64,000 bases of DNA from an uncultured Caldilinea sp. (GTDB lineage: Bacteria > Chloroflexota > Anaerolineae > Caldilineales > Caldilineaceae): positions 10,470 to 74,469 of the forward strand of contig NZ_CAKZMJ010000037.1 of NCBI RefSeq assembly GCF_937128415.1, given 5' to 3'. Both the position numbers and the translations under genes were made by a program. The notes under the pieces are model-generated. The model was not told the origin of the DNA. It did not search any database and saw only the letters and a program-made list of their open reading frames with translations. Of the stretch, positions 1 through 20,920 are shown piece by piece. Numbering within the stretch: position 1 is the first letter of the stretch; each line of letters opens with the position of its first letter.

Positions 1-303
<303 letters not shown>

Positions 304-380
304 TGCTTCTTGTGAGACAAACCGCTGCGCAGCGATAGGCCGATTTGGCGCACCCTGGCCGTCAAACGTATCATCAGCCT

Positions 381-1574
381 ATGGCTGCGCATGTTCGCGT
401 CTTCGTTATCTTCACCGCCGCCTATTTCCTTTCTTATTTTTATCGTTCCGCCAATGCGGTGATTGCGCCCGATCTGGCGCAGGAGCTTGCTCTGGATGCA
501 TCGCAGCTGGGCTTGATGACCGGCCTCTTTTTTGCGGCGTTTGCAGCGGTTCAGTTGCCGTTAGGAGTTGGGCTGGATCGATTGGGGCCGCGCTGGGTCA
601 CCTCGGCGTTAATGCTGGTCGGCGCAGCGGGCAGCTTGCTTTTCGCCTCTGCGCATAGCCTGGCTGCGCTTGCGCTCGGGCGGGCGCTGATCGGGGTGGG
701 CATGGCGGGCGTCTTGATGGGCGCGCTGAAAGCATTCAGCCAGTGGTATTCGCCCCTTCGTTATCCGGCGCTCTCTGGGTTGCTGGTGGGCCTCGGTTCG
801 GCGGGCGCACTGGCCGCGGCCACGCCGCTGGCTTGGTTAAACGAAACGGTGGGATGGCGCGCCGTCTTTGGCGTCGGCGCAGGAGCAGTCGCCGGTGTGG
901 CCGCCGCCATTGCGCTGGGAACGCGCAACGCGCCGCCCGGCGTCCCTTGGCCCGGACAATCCGTCGATCTGCGGGCGCTGCAAACGGTGTTCGGCGATCT
1001 TCGTTTCTGGCGGATAGCGTTGTTGGTCTTTTTCACCAATGGGACGTTGCTGGCGTTTCAGGGGTTGTGGGCCGGGCCCTATCTCAACGACGTGTATGCA
1101 GCCGATGCGCTCACCCGCGGCAATGTCTTGCTGTGGCTCAGCGCAGGCGTCACGGTCGGTTTTCTGCTTTCCGGTTGGCTGAGCACACGGTTGGGCTTGG
1201 CGAACCTGGTGACTTTGGGCGCTGCGCTTTTCATTGCGACACAGGTTGCGCTGGCGTTGCATCCGCCGCCGGCGGTGATGGCGCCAGTGGGCGCGCTCTT
1301 TGGGCTGAGCGGCGGCCTCACAATCATGTTATTGGTGCAGCCGCGCTACGTGTTCCCTATCGCCGTCACGGGGCAGGCCACGACCGCCGTCAACCTTTTC
1401 GCCATCGGCGGCGCGGCGTTGGTGCAATGGTGGATGGGGCTGATCATCGGCCTCTTTCCCGGCGTCGACGCCCGCTATCCGCCCGAGGCCTACAGCGCAG
1501 CGCTGATGGCGATGGCCACCGGCACCGCCGCCATGCTCATGTTCTACTGGCCGATGCGCAGGAGCGCAGCATGA
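381..1574 (+). CDS. MFS transporter
   Basis: A 397-residue integral membrane protein with about twelve hydrophobic helices. The loop after helix 2 reads GVGLDRLGPRWV, the major facilitator signature (G-x-x-x-D-R-x-G-x-R/K). An N-terminal YFLSYFYRSANAVIAPDLAQEL segment is typical of the drug/metabolite side of the superfamily. I chose the ATG at 381 because the upstream in-frame TTG at 345 would add a polar, non-conserved stretch. The substrate cannot be read from sequence. The gene ends in an ATGA overlap with the cation efflux gene, so the two are probably translationally coupled. Confidence 0.88.
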   Translation: MAAHVRVFVIFTAAYFLSYFYRSANAVIAPDLAQELALDASQLGLMTGLFFAAFAAVQLPLGVGLDRLGPRWVTSALMLVGAAGSLLFASAHSLAALALGRALIGVGMAGVLMGALKAFSQWYSPLRYPALSGLLVGLGSAGALAAATPLAWLNETVGWRAVFGVGAGAVAGVAAAIALGTRNAPPGVPWPGQSVDLRALQTVFGDLRFWRIALLVFFTNGTLLAFQGLWAGPYLNDVYAADALTRGNVLLWLSAGVTVGFLLSGWLSTRLGLANLVTLGAALFIATQVALALHPPPAVMAPVGALFGLSGGLTIMLLVQPRYVFPIAVTGQATTAVNLFAIGGAALVQWWMGLIIGLFPGVDARYPPEAYSAALMAMATGTAAMLMFYWPMRRSAA

Positions 1575-2494
1575 CCGTCCCCGCCCTTTCCCCGGCGCCG
1601 CCGTCGTTGCGGCGCTATATCCACCTTTCGATCGCCGCAGCGATTTTGACCATCTCTCTGAAAGGGCTGGCGTACTATGTGACGGGCTCGGTCGGTCTGT
1701 TGTCCGATGCGCTGGAGTCGCTGGTGAACCTGGCGGCGGCGTTGTTGGCGCTTCTACTGCTCACCATCGCCGAGCGCCCGCCCGATGAAGAGCACGCCTA
1801 TGGCCACAGCAAGGCGGAGTATTTTTCGAGCGCGGCCGAAGGCGCGCTCATTTTGCTGGCCGCCTACAGCATCATTGCAACCGCCATTCAGCGCATTCTG
1901 GAGCCCCAGCCGCTGGAAAACATCGGCGTCGGTCTGGTCATCTCGGTGATTGCTTCGGCGATCAACTTCGGCGTGGCGCGCGTGCTGATGCAGGCGGGGC
2001 GCCGCCACAACTCGATCACGTTGGAGGCGGACGCCCAACATCTGATGACCGACGTGTGGACCTCGGCGGGCGTGGTCATTGGCGTGATCGCAGTGGCGTT
2101 GACCGGTTGGCTGATCCTCGACCCGTTGATTGCGCTGGCGGTGGCCGCCAACATCATCTGGTCGGGCGTGCAGTTGATGCGTCGTTCTGCGTTGGGCTTG
2201 CTCGATTCGGCGATTCCCCAGGAGGAGCGGCGGCAAGTGGCGGAGATTCTCGACCGATACGCTCCGCAGGGAGTGCAGTATCACTCGCTGCGCACGCGTC
2301 AGGCGGGGCAACGCCGCTTCATTTCTGTGCATGTGTTGGTGCCGGGCAAATGGACGGTGCAGCGAGGCCACAATCTTCTTGAAGAGATCGAGCGCGACGT
2401 CCGCAACGCGCTGCCCGGCCCCACGACGATCCTCACACACCTGGAGCCGGTCGAAGACCCCGTTTCGATGGAGGACATCGAGATCGATCGCTGA
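1571..2494 (+). CDS. Cation diffusion facilitator (CDF) family metal exporter
   Basis: A 307-residue protein with six predicted membrane helices (about residues 15-200) and a cytoplasmic C-terminal alpha/beta domain (SAIPQEERRQVAEILDR onward) of the ZT-dimer type. CDF proteins export divalent metals from the cytoplasm in exchange for protons. Helix 5 keeps the HxxxD metal pair (HLMTD). Helix 2 reads SDALESLVN, so the canonical H/D-x3-D pair is E49 and N53, which hints at a metal preference other than zinc. The cytoplasmic loop has the usual His/Glu-rich EEHAYGHSKAEYF. The start overlaps the MFS stop by four bases. Confidence 0.93.
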   Translation: MTVPALSPAPPSLRRYIHLSIAAAILTISLKGLAYYVTGSVGLLSDALESLVNLAAALLALLLLTIAERPPDEEHAYGHSKAEYFSSAAEGALILLAAYSIIATAIQRILEPQPLENIGVGLVISVIASAINFGVARVLMQAGRRHNSITLEADAQHLMTDVWTSAGVVIGVIAVALTGWLILDPLIALAVAANIIWSGVQLMRRSALGLLDSAIPQEERRQVAEILDRYAPQGVQYHSLRTRQAGQRRFISVHVLVPGKWTVQRGHNLLEEIERDVRNALPGPTTILTHLEPVEDPVSMEDIEIDR

Positions 2495-2553
2495 TCGGGC
2501 GCAGTTCTGGCCTGGATCGATGAACGATCCCTACAACCTTTTGACACCCCCGC

Positions 2554-2635
2554 AGGCGCGGCGCGTAGCCGCGTTCCTTCTGTCTCCTGTTCTCCAGAGC
2601 TGGCGAGGAGAGGCGGCTGGAAAGCCGCCCTCTAC
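2554..2635. repeat. Dispersed two-hairpin element, copy 1 (divergent)
   Basis: The stretch between two convergent genes reads as the reverse orientation of the element found near 9.1, 23.4, 25.7, 33.1 and 48.8 kb. It has a left hairpin beginning AGGCGCGGCGCGTAGCCGCG, a spacer, and a right hairpin GGCGGCTGGAAAGCCGCC followed by CTCTAC. The right end overlaps the TAG stop of the uridylyltransferase gene (2632-2634 on the minus strand). The right hairpin may also act as a terminator for the convergent genes. Confidence 0.6.
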
Positions 2636-4062
2636 GATCTGTCTCTCGATGTCGCCTCTTCGAGCACGGCGCCGTCGGGGATGCGCAACGGCTCGCCCTC
2701 CGGCGCTTCGATGACGACCCTGCCTGCGACCGTCACGTTGGCGCCAAAGGTGACATCTCCGCGCACGGTCAGGCTGATGCAGCGGCGCAGCGAGGGCGCG
2801 CCGGCCGGGAAGCGCGCCTTCATGGCTTCATAGAGCAGGTAGTAGCGGTCATCGAGCGTCGCCACAGGCGGCGTCCCGTTGCATTCCGGCGCCAGCGAAA
2901 GCGTGTAATCTTCGTTGAGATGATACGCGTCCGACATCAGCACGAGCAGGTCGCTGTTTTTCTTCACCGGCGCGAAGCGGCTGCGCGGGACGCAGATCGC
3001 CTGCGCGCCCTCAAAAACGCCGATCGCAGAGCCCATCGCCGTCTCCAACTGATAGACCCGCGGGGTCGTCGGGTCGGTCGGATCGATCGGCTTTTCATTG
3101 CGAATCAACGGCAAGCCCAAGACGCCATGGCGACGCTCCAATGTCTCCGCCAGCGCGCGCAGGTTGATCCACAGGTTATTGGTGTTGAAGTAGCGATAGA
3201 GGTGAATATCCTGAAACTCAGCCTCCTCTTCGGGCGGACATTGCGCCGACTCGCGCAGGATCAGGCGGCCATCGCTGCTGCGCGCCAGGTGTCCGCCTTT
3301 GCGGTCGGCGGGCGTGCGCTGCGCCACCTCCATGAGGAACGGAATGCGATTGTGGGCGAAGTGACCCAGGATGGCGAGATCGAGCACTGCGCCCAGGTTG
3401 TCGACGTTGGAGACAAAGGCGTACTCGTAGCCCGCATCGAGCAAGGTGGAGAGCATGCCGCTGTCCATCAGGGCGGGATAAATGTCTCCGTGTCCAGGAG
3501 GGCACCACTCTTTTTCCGGGTCGGCGGGCCACTCTGCAGGCGACAGCGTTTCCTTCCAGACCTTTGGCTCCATATGTTGCATAAAGTCGAGCGGAACGCC
3601 CTGGATTTTGAGTTCAGGATAGGCCTCCAACGCCCGCAGGGTTGCGTCGCGTGTGTGAAAGCTGTTCATGAGCACCAGCGGGATCGAGACGTCGAAGCGC
3701 TTGCGCAGCGCCAGCACCTGACGCACGATGATGTCGAGGAAGGTGAGTTCGCCCTTGACCGGCAGCAAGGATTTGGGGCCGTCGATGCCCATGCTGGTGC
3801 CAAGCCCGCCATTGAGCTTCAGCACAAAGGCGCGCCGCAGCGCCTCTTCGCCTGCGCGCTGCAGCGATGCATCGAGTTCGTGGTAGGAGGGCAACGCTTC
3901 CACAGGTTGCGCTTCCTGGCGAGAGATATACCCGGTGGCGCCCTGCACGAGCTGCTCGTAATAAAAGCGAAAATTGTCGATGAATGTCTGGGAAAGTCCT
4001 GCGCTGCGCATCTTGCGCTCGAAGGCGGCGAAGGCAGACGCCGTTGTCTGATGGGTCGTCAT
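2632..4062 (-). CDS. UTP--sugar-1-phosphate uridylyltransferase, UDPGP family
   Basis: This 476-residue protein belongs to the eukaryote-like UDPGP family rather than the bacterial GalU family. It makes UDP-glucose or a UDP-hexosamine from UTP and the sugar 1-phosphate, and so supplies donors to the glycosyltransferases further right. The nucleotide-binding loop LNGGLGTSMGIDGPKSLLPV lies at about residues 84-103, followed by conserved SNVDNLGA and a C-terminal left-handed beta-helix (SLTVRGDVTFGANVTVAGRV). Length and motif order are normal. The ATG at 4060-4062 is preceded by a promoter with a tandem repeat. The stop lies inside a dispersed repeat, so the last few residues may be repeat-derived. 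Confidence 0.92.
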   Translation of the reverse strand: MTTHQTTASAFAAFERKMRSAGLSQTFIDNFRFYYEQLVQGATGYISRQEAQPVEALPSYHELDASLQRAGEEALRRAFVLKLNGGLGTSMGIDGPKSLLPVKGELTFLDIIVRQVLALRKRFDVSIPLVLMNSFHTRDATLRALEAYPELKIQGVPLDFMQHMEPKVWKETLSPAEWPADPEKEWCPPGHGDIYPALMDSGMLSTLLDAGYEYAFVSNVDNLGAVLDLAILGHFAHNRIPFLMEVAQRTPADRKGGHLARSSDGRLILRESAQCPPEEEAEFQDIHLYRYFNTNNLWINLRALAETLERRHGVLGLPLIRNEKPIDPTDPTTPRVYQLETAMGSAIGVFEGAQAICVPRSRFAPVKKNSDLLVLMSDAYHLNEDYTLSLAPECNGTPPVATLDDRYYLLYEAMKARFPAGAPSLRRCISLTVRGDVTFGANVTVAGRVVIEAPEGEPLRIPDGAVLEEATSRDRS

Positions 4063-4125
4063 GATCGCTTTGTTCCGATGGTTGTTTTGATTGGAGTGAT
4101 GAATTGTCTTGAAGCAATGGCTTTT

Positions 4126-4153
4126 GATATATAGATGCAGCTTGCACGCTCAA
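4126..4153 (-). promoter_or_regulatory. Probable promoter of the uridylyltransferase gene
   Basis: Read on the minus strand, TTGAGC (4148-4153) and TATATC (4126-4131) are separated by 16 bases. The leader to the ATG at 4062 is about 55 bases. The -35 element lies inside a perfect 13-bp tandem repeat, so a regulator bound there would compete with polymerase. Confidence 0.4.
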
Positions 4154-4170
4154 CCTTCACGCTCAACCTT
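4145..4170. repeat. Perfect 13-bp tandem direct repeat at the -35 region
   Basis: CACGCTCAACCTT occurs twice in immediate succession (4145-4157 and 4158-4170). It lies between ggt and the uridylyltransferase gene and covers the predicted -35 box. A chance duplication cannot be excluded. Confidence 0.6.
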
Positions 4171-4189
4171 GTTGTGTGCGGTTGTGATT

Positions 4190-5874
<1,685 letters not shown>

Positions 5875-5878
<4 letters not shown>

Positions 5879-6234
5879 AGCGGCGCCCCCATGTCGCGGT
5901 TGCCGGCGCCTGCGCGTCGGGCGGCGCGGGCCGCCTCTTCTTTGTTGCGGTCGCGAATCACATAGACCAGAAAGACGATGTAAACCGGGATCGCCAGCAA
6001 CGCCACCCATCGCCCTGTGGCGCCTGCTCCCAACGCGCCGAGAAACGCGCCGATGGCGAGCAGCGCCCACACCAACGAGTGGAAATAGCGCAGCACAATG
6101 TGCTCGCTCAGGCTGCGCGAGGTCAGTCGTCTCGGGCCGGGTTTGGGCCAGAAGAAATAGTAGCCCACGGCGATCGCCAGACAGAGAAGACCCCAGAAAA
6201 TCAGTGGCACGCCTAGCAGTGTTTCAGTCCACAT
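5875..6234 (-). CDS. Small membrane protein coupled to ggt
   Basis: I do not recognise a family for this 119-residue protein. It shows three hydrophobic segments (about residues 6-28, 50-71 and 75-93) and then a charged cytoplasmic-looking tail RDRNKEEAARAARRAG. Its stop overlaps the ggt start (ATGA), so the two are almost certainly one transcript. It may be a membrane partner of the transferase, but that is inference. The bases directly before the ATG are AGGAGA, which is unusually close for a ribosome site; an AAAGGGAC lies farther upstream. Confidence 0.75.
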
Positions 6235-6419
6235 TCTCCTATCTGTCCCTTTGCGTCACCGCCGCAGTTGCGCTCGCATATAGGCAACAGCGTTCTCTCT
6301 TTGCAACATCAGTGAACATGAAATCACATCCTCACTGAAACGAGAAATCACTCATTCTAGAAAAGTTTGCTTTTCTTTCTTGTTGCTATTCTGGCGAAAT
6401 GCGTTTTTTAGTTGTTTCG

Positions 6420-6448
6420 TTGATTCGAGAATGGTTTACTCTTATAAT
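6420..6448 (+). promoter_or_regulatory. Strong sigma-70-type promoter
   Basis: TTGATT (6420-6425), a 17-base spacer and a perfect TATAAT (6443-6448) lie in an AT-rich stretch. They are 46 bases before the ATG at 6495, which has an AAAAGGAGAAG ribosome site. This is the best-matching housekeeping promoter in the window. Confidence 0.75.
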
Positions 6449-6494
6449 TTCTTTAAGATTTTGTAGGGTTCTATTTCTTGAAAAGGAGAAGAAC

Positions 6495-7799
6495 ATGAGA
6501 CGCTCTCTACTTGCTCTGGCGGCCGTCTTGATCATCTGCATTGTACTGATCGGCGGCGTCTCCATGGTTTCAGCGTTTTTGGTGGAGCCAGGGACCAACA
6601 CCTCACAGTCTACTGCAAATCCATTGACTCCAACCAATATCGTTGCGAATGAATTTTCGTCTCTGCAAAATCTTAGCTTATCGGAGGCGTCAGAAGCCAC
6701 CGGCGTGGAGGCTGATTCCACCGGAATCTCTTATCAGTTGATAGGAAACGTCTCCGACTTGGCATCCAACGCCGAAAAACCGACTGAAAGCGTCGGGATG
6801 GCGTCGCCGAAAACCGAGGCGGCGCCCTTCGTCGTTGGGGTGCAAGATGTTTTTCTGTACGCCGGGCCGGATTTTGGCTCCGAACAGGTCGGCTCTCTGA
6901 AGGCGGGCAACGCAGTGCGCGCTCAGGCCTGCAATCCAGGTTGCACCTGGCTCCGACTTGACTCCAGCCGCTGGATTCCGAGCGAAGCGGTGGGGTCGCC
7001 TCCCGCCGGCCTGCCGATCGTCGACGCCGAGGCGACTCCGACGGCGACTGCGCCGGTCGTTTTCGTCTGGCCGACGGTGACCCCGACGCCGCTTCCTACG
7101 CCGACTGCGGAGTGGAGCGGTCCCCGCGCGAAAGAGTATGCGATTTTGCGGCGAGGGCCGGGCACTATCTACGACCGCGTGGGAGTGGCTGCTCCTGGCG
7201 CTCCGTTGCGCGTCACGGCGCAAAATCAGGCGGGAGATTGGTATCAGCTGGAAAATGGCGCATGGGTGGCCGCCTTTTTGTTGGATCAACGACCTGGCGA
7301 GTTGCCGGTCGCCGCAAATATTCCGCCCCGGCCTGCGGGCGCTCGCGATCTGGCGGTGACCTTCTCTTCTCCCTGGTATGCATGCATCCAGAGCATGAGC
7401 GCCTTCGCCAATGACGAGGGAGAGAACGTCCAACAGTGGGTGTATCGCAGCTTCCGAGTGACCCTGTCCATCGAAAACCTCAACACCACGCCGGTCTTGC
7501 CCGTCTACCGTCCAACGCGGTGGATCATCACGGATGGCGTCGTGGACTCCGTGGAGACGGTAAGCTGGCGTGCAAAAGATTCGAGGCCGGTGACCGAGCG
7601 TCAATCCATTCTGTACTATCAAGATGTCTCTCGCCCAGAAACCTGGTATTTGTTGTCATTGGGGCGGGAGCAGTGGGTGAAAGCTGTGGAGTTCGAGTGG
7701 AACGGCGAGGTGCACCGCGTCGAGTACACGCTGGACGAGGCCAGAAATCAACAAAATTATCGAGATTGTGGGCCTTCGAGAAACGGCTCGGATGGGTGA
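6495..7799 (+). CDS. Secreted protein with two SH3b-like domains
   Basis: A 434-residue exported protein. An N-terminal signal or anchor helix (about residues 5-27) is followed by a Ser/Thr-rich stretch. The first bacterial SH3-like domain (VQDVFLYAGPDFGSEQVGSL) covers about residues 112-168. Next comes a Thr/Pro linker, and then a second SH3b domain (AILRRGPGTIYDRVGVAAPG) at about residues 214-268. The C-terminal 165 residues resemble an extracellular DUF4352-like beta-sandwich, but only weakly. SH3b domains usually bind cell-wall peptides or act as ligand modules. The ATG at 6495 is chosen for its ribosome site and signal sequence; the frame is open upstream to 6399. It stands alone behind a strong promoter. 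Confidence 0.82.
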   Translation: MRRSLLALAAVLIICIVLIGGVSMVSAFLVEPGTNTSQSTANPLTPTNIVANEFSSLQNLSLSEASEATGVEADSTGISYQLIGNVSDLASNAEKPTESVGMASPKTEAAPFVVGVQDVFLYAGPDFGSEQVGSLKAGNAVRAQACNPGCTWLRLDSSRWIPSEAVGSPPAGLPIVDAEATPTATAPVVFVWPTVTPTPLPTPTAEWSGPRAKEYAILRRGPGTIYDRVGVAAPGAPLRVTAQNQAGDWYQLENGAWVAAFLLDQRPGELPVAANIPPRPAGARDLAVTFSSPWYACIQSMSAFANDEGENVQQWVYRSFRVTLSIENLNTTPVLPVYRPTRWIITDGVVDSVETVSWRAKDSRPVTERQSILYYQDVSRPETWYLLSLGREQWVKAVEFEWNGEVHRVEYTLDEARNQQNYRDCGPSRNGSDG

Positions 7800-7873
7800 G
7801 AAACGGCCCGTTGTAGTATACTGGTGAACAGTGAATCGCATCCCTGTAGGAACGCCGTCAGCCGGGAGCCGCC

Positions 7874-9031
<1,158 letters not shown>

Positions 9032-9053
9032 ACGTAGAAGGTGTAAGATTGCA

Positions 9054-9332
9054 AACCGCCGTTGTGACGTAGGCGCAGCTCGTAGCTGCGCTTCCTTGAA
9101 TGGCCCAAAATCTTGTGATTCGTCGAGGATGTGCGGCTGAGAGCCGCACCTACGGGAAAACGGCGTTGCGATCCGTCGAGGATGTGCAGCTGGGAGCCGC
9201 ATCTATCTACCGAAGAACCGCCGTTGTGACGTGGGCGCAGCTCGTAGCTGCGCTTCCTTGAATGGCCCAAAATCTTGTGATTCGTCGAGGATGTGCGGCT
9301 GGGAGCCGCACCTACGGGAAAACGGCGTTGCG
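9054..9332. repeat. Gene-free stretch with a duplicated two-hairpin element (copies 2 and 3)
   Basis: The 343-bp gap between the dehydrogenase and the next gene is almost filled by repeats. A 117-bp segment at 9054-9170 recurs at 9216-9332 with only a few changes. Each copy holds one element (9069-9153 and 9231-9315). The element consists of GCGCAGCTCGTAGCTGCGC, a spacer with a CCAAAATCTTGTGATTCGTC core, and GTGCGGCT-N3-AGCCGCAC ending in CTAC. A third, single hairpin with decayed bases lies between them at about 9165-9209. I see no gene here. Confidence 0.85.
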
Positions 9333-9374
9333 TGTTGATTTTATTTTTCGGATCGGAAGACGAAAATTTCTCCG

Positions 9375-10342
<968 letters not shown>

Positions 10343-10346
<4 letters not shown>

Positions 10347-11239
10347 AGCGCGTACGCCTGGCTTTTCTCGCCGATATTCACGGCAATTTGCCCGCGCTGG
10401 AGGCCGTCTTGCACGATCTGCGCAGTCAGGCGCCGGATCAGGTCTTTCTGGGCGGCGATCTGGTCAATCGCTGCCCCTGGAACAACGAGGTGATGGATCT
10501 GTTGGCCGACCTGGGGTGGCCTTCTGTCATCGGCAACCATGATCTGGTGGCGGCGCGCATCCACACGCCTTACAACCCGCCGCCCTTCACCGACCGTCAG
10601 CGCTATCGCTCGCTTTGGTGGACTGCCTCTACGCTGCATGAGCGCCATCTGCAGACGTTGCGACAGCTGCCTCCTGCGCGGCGCATCGACTTCAAGCCCT
10701 TTCCGCCGATTCGACTTTTCCATGGGACGCCGGAGAATATGTTCTTAGGGCTTTATCAGGAGATGAACGAGGCGACGATCGCTGCGTTGCTCAGGGGTGT
10801 GGCCGAAGCGGTGGTGGTGTGCGCCCACACGCATCGCCCGATGGCGCGGCGCACCGGCGGATGGACGATCTTCAACGGCGGCAGCGTGGGGTTGCCGTAC
10901 AACGGCGACCCGCGCGCCCAGTATCTGCTCCTCGACGGCGTGGTGGAGCGCGGCGTTCATCGCTGGGAGCCCTGTTTTCGCCGCGTGGCGTATGACCACA
11001 GCGTGTTGCGCCCGGCCTATGAAGCGTCCGGAATGTTGGCGGCCACCGGCGCCGTCGGCGAGCTGCATCTGCTCACCGCGGAGACCGGTCAACCCTACAG
11101 CAGCGATTTTGGCATTTGGCTGCGCGAACAATCCGACGAAATCCGCAACGACCTCGATCGCGCGGTGCCGCTGTATCTGGCGCAGCACGCACCCGGAAAG
11201 TGGGCGTTTTCCGGCCTGCTCCGAGCCACTGCTTCCTGA
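10343..11239 (+). CDS. Calcineurin-like metallophosphoesterase (second of a tandem pair)
   Basis: A 298-residue paralogue of the preceding protein. Metal-binding motifs are LADIHGN (residues 7-13), GGDLVN, GNHDL and CAHTHRP, and the lid region has HGTPEN in place of HGLPG. The C-terminal block VAYDHSVLRPAYEASGMLAA matches the partner. Retention of all ligands in both copies argues for two active enzymes, possibly a heteromer or two different substrates. It overlaps the first copy by four bases and is six bases from the ABC-F gene, so the three probably form one operon. Confidence 0.88.
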
Positions 11240-11245
11240 CGCCCC

Positions 11246-13123
<1,878 letters not shown>

Positions 13124-13216
13124 GCAGACAGGTGCATGAGGGCCTCGCGCGCAACAGCGGTCTATCATCGATGCACACATCGCAACCATACAAGAGTCCA
13201 GAGGCAAGAGTCCATC

Positions 13217-14356
<1,140 letters not shown>

Positions 14357-14431
14357 CCGACAACGGGCAATTTCTGGGGCTCGCCGCATCGACAGGTTTT
14401 GCGTTCTCTTTGCGATTGACGCTGCGCGGCG

Positions 14432-15640
<1,209 letters not shown>

Positions 15641-15860
15641 AACGTCCTCCGCTTTTTTGAGTCACTTGGCGCCGTCCGGCGCTGCTGAGTGCATACGAAT
15701 GCAAAACTCTGCAAGGCGGCGCTCTTTTCAGGGTTGGTCGCACTCTGCAGAAGAGGCATGATTGGCTCTGTGAATTGATTCTCTTGGATGCGTCGTTTGG
15801 TTTGTTCGTCCGATGAGAAGGTTTGGGTGGCAAGGCCGACCTTTCATCGTGGTTGAGGGC

Positions 15861-15889
15861 AGTATAGCATAGACGCTCAAAAAGGCGAA
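15861..15889 (-). promoter_or_regulatory. Possible promoter of dnaN
   Basis: On the minus strand TTCGCC (15884-15889) and TATACT (15861-15866) are 17 bases apart, about 220 bases before the GTG of dnaN. The -35 match is weak and the leader would be long. No DnaA box of the TTATCCACA type was found in the 285-bp gap. Confidence 0.3.
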
Positions 15890-15925
15890 GGCGAGAGACG
15901 ACGAAAAAGCGAGAAGTTCTTCAGG

Positions 15926-18195
<2,270 letters not shown>

Positions 18196-18218
18196 GCACG
18201 CTTCCTTTCTCCTCAATT

Positions 18219-18268
18219 CTTACAAAAAAGTGTAAGGGCAAAGCGGGGTCATTGTAAAAAAAATGTAA
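18219..18268. promoter_or_regulatory. Phased TGTAA boxes, candidate response-regulator operator
   Basis: TGTAA occurs at 18231, 18253 and 18264. The spacings are 22 and 11 bases, multiples of one helical turn, as in PhoB/OmpR-type direct-repeat operators. The first box is also half of the palindrome CTTACAAAAAAGTGTAAG (18219-18236). The region lies between the regulator gene and the divergent glycosylase gene and could control both. Confidence 0.5.
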
Positions 18269-18309
18269 CTTCGTCTCGATTTCATTCTGTTCTTATTGCA
18301 GGGTGATGG

Positions 18310-18315
18310 TATAAT
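18310..18315 (+). promoter_or_regulatory. -10 element upstream of the uracil-DNA glycosylase gene
   Basis: A perfect TATAAT lies 76 bases before the ATG at 18392, next to the TGTAA boxes. No good -35 hexamer sits 16-18 bases upstream (CTGTTC at 17), so it may need an activator, for example the neighbouring regulator. Confidence 0.35.
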
Positions 18316-18391
18316 CGTCGGTTGATATGTTCAAGTCGTTCACCAGGCGCACGGAGCCGCAATCGATGCAGGGCAGCGAAAGGAAATCTTT

Positions 18392-19066
<675 letters not shown>

Positions 19067-19110
19067 GCGAGGGGAAATGCTGAGCCGTCGCTCGAATGGA
19101 TTTGACGCAC

Positions 19111-19135
19111 ACAGGCTCGCGTGCTGAGAGCCTGT
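19111..19135 (+). terminator. Terminator-like hairpin after the glycosylase gene
   Basis: ACAGGCTC (19111-19118) pairs perfectly with GAGCCTGT (19128-19135) around a nine-base loop, and is followed by TTTCG. The T tract is short, so it may be a weak terminator. Confidence 0.5.
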
Positions 19136-19198
19136 TTCGTATTAGGTTGAGAGAATTTTTTCCACATCATCAGAGGATAAGGAGCCTTTGAGAACAAC

Positions 19199-20908
<1,710 letters not shown>

Positions 20909-20920
20909 GCAGAGCAGAAG

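Noticed and set aside
2920..4134. Open frame of 404 codons opposite the uridylyltransferase gene
   Set aside because: Antisense shadow with no domain.
15641..15925. Replication origin next to dnaN
   Set aside because: No DnaA boxes, no AT-rich unwinding stretch and no dnaA or other origin-linked gene nearby.
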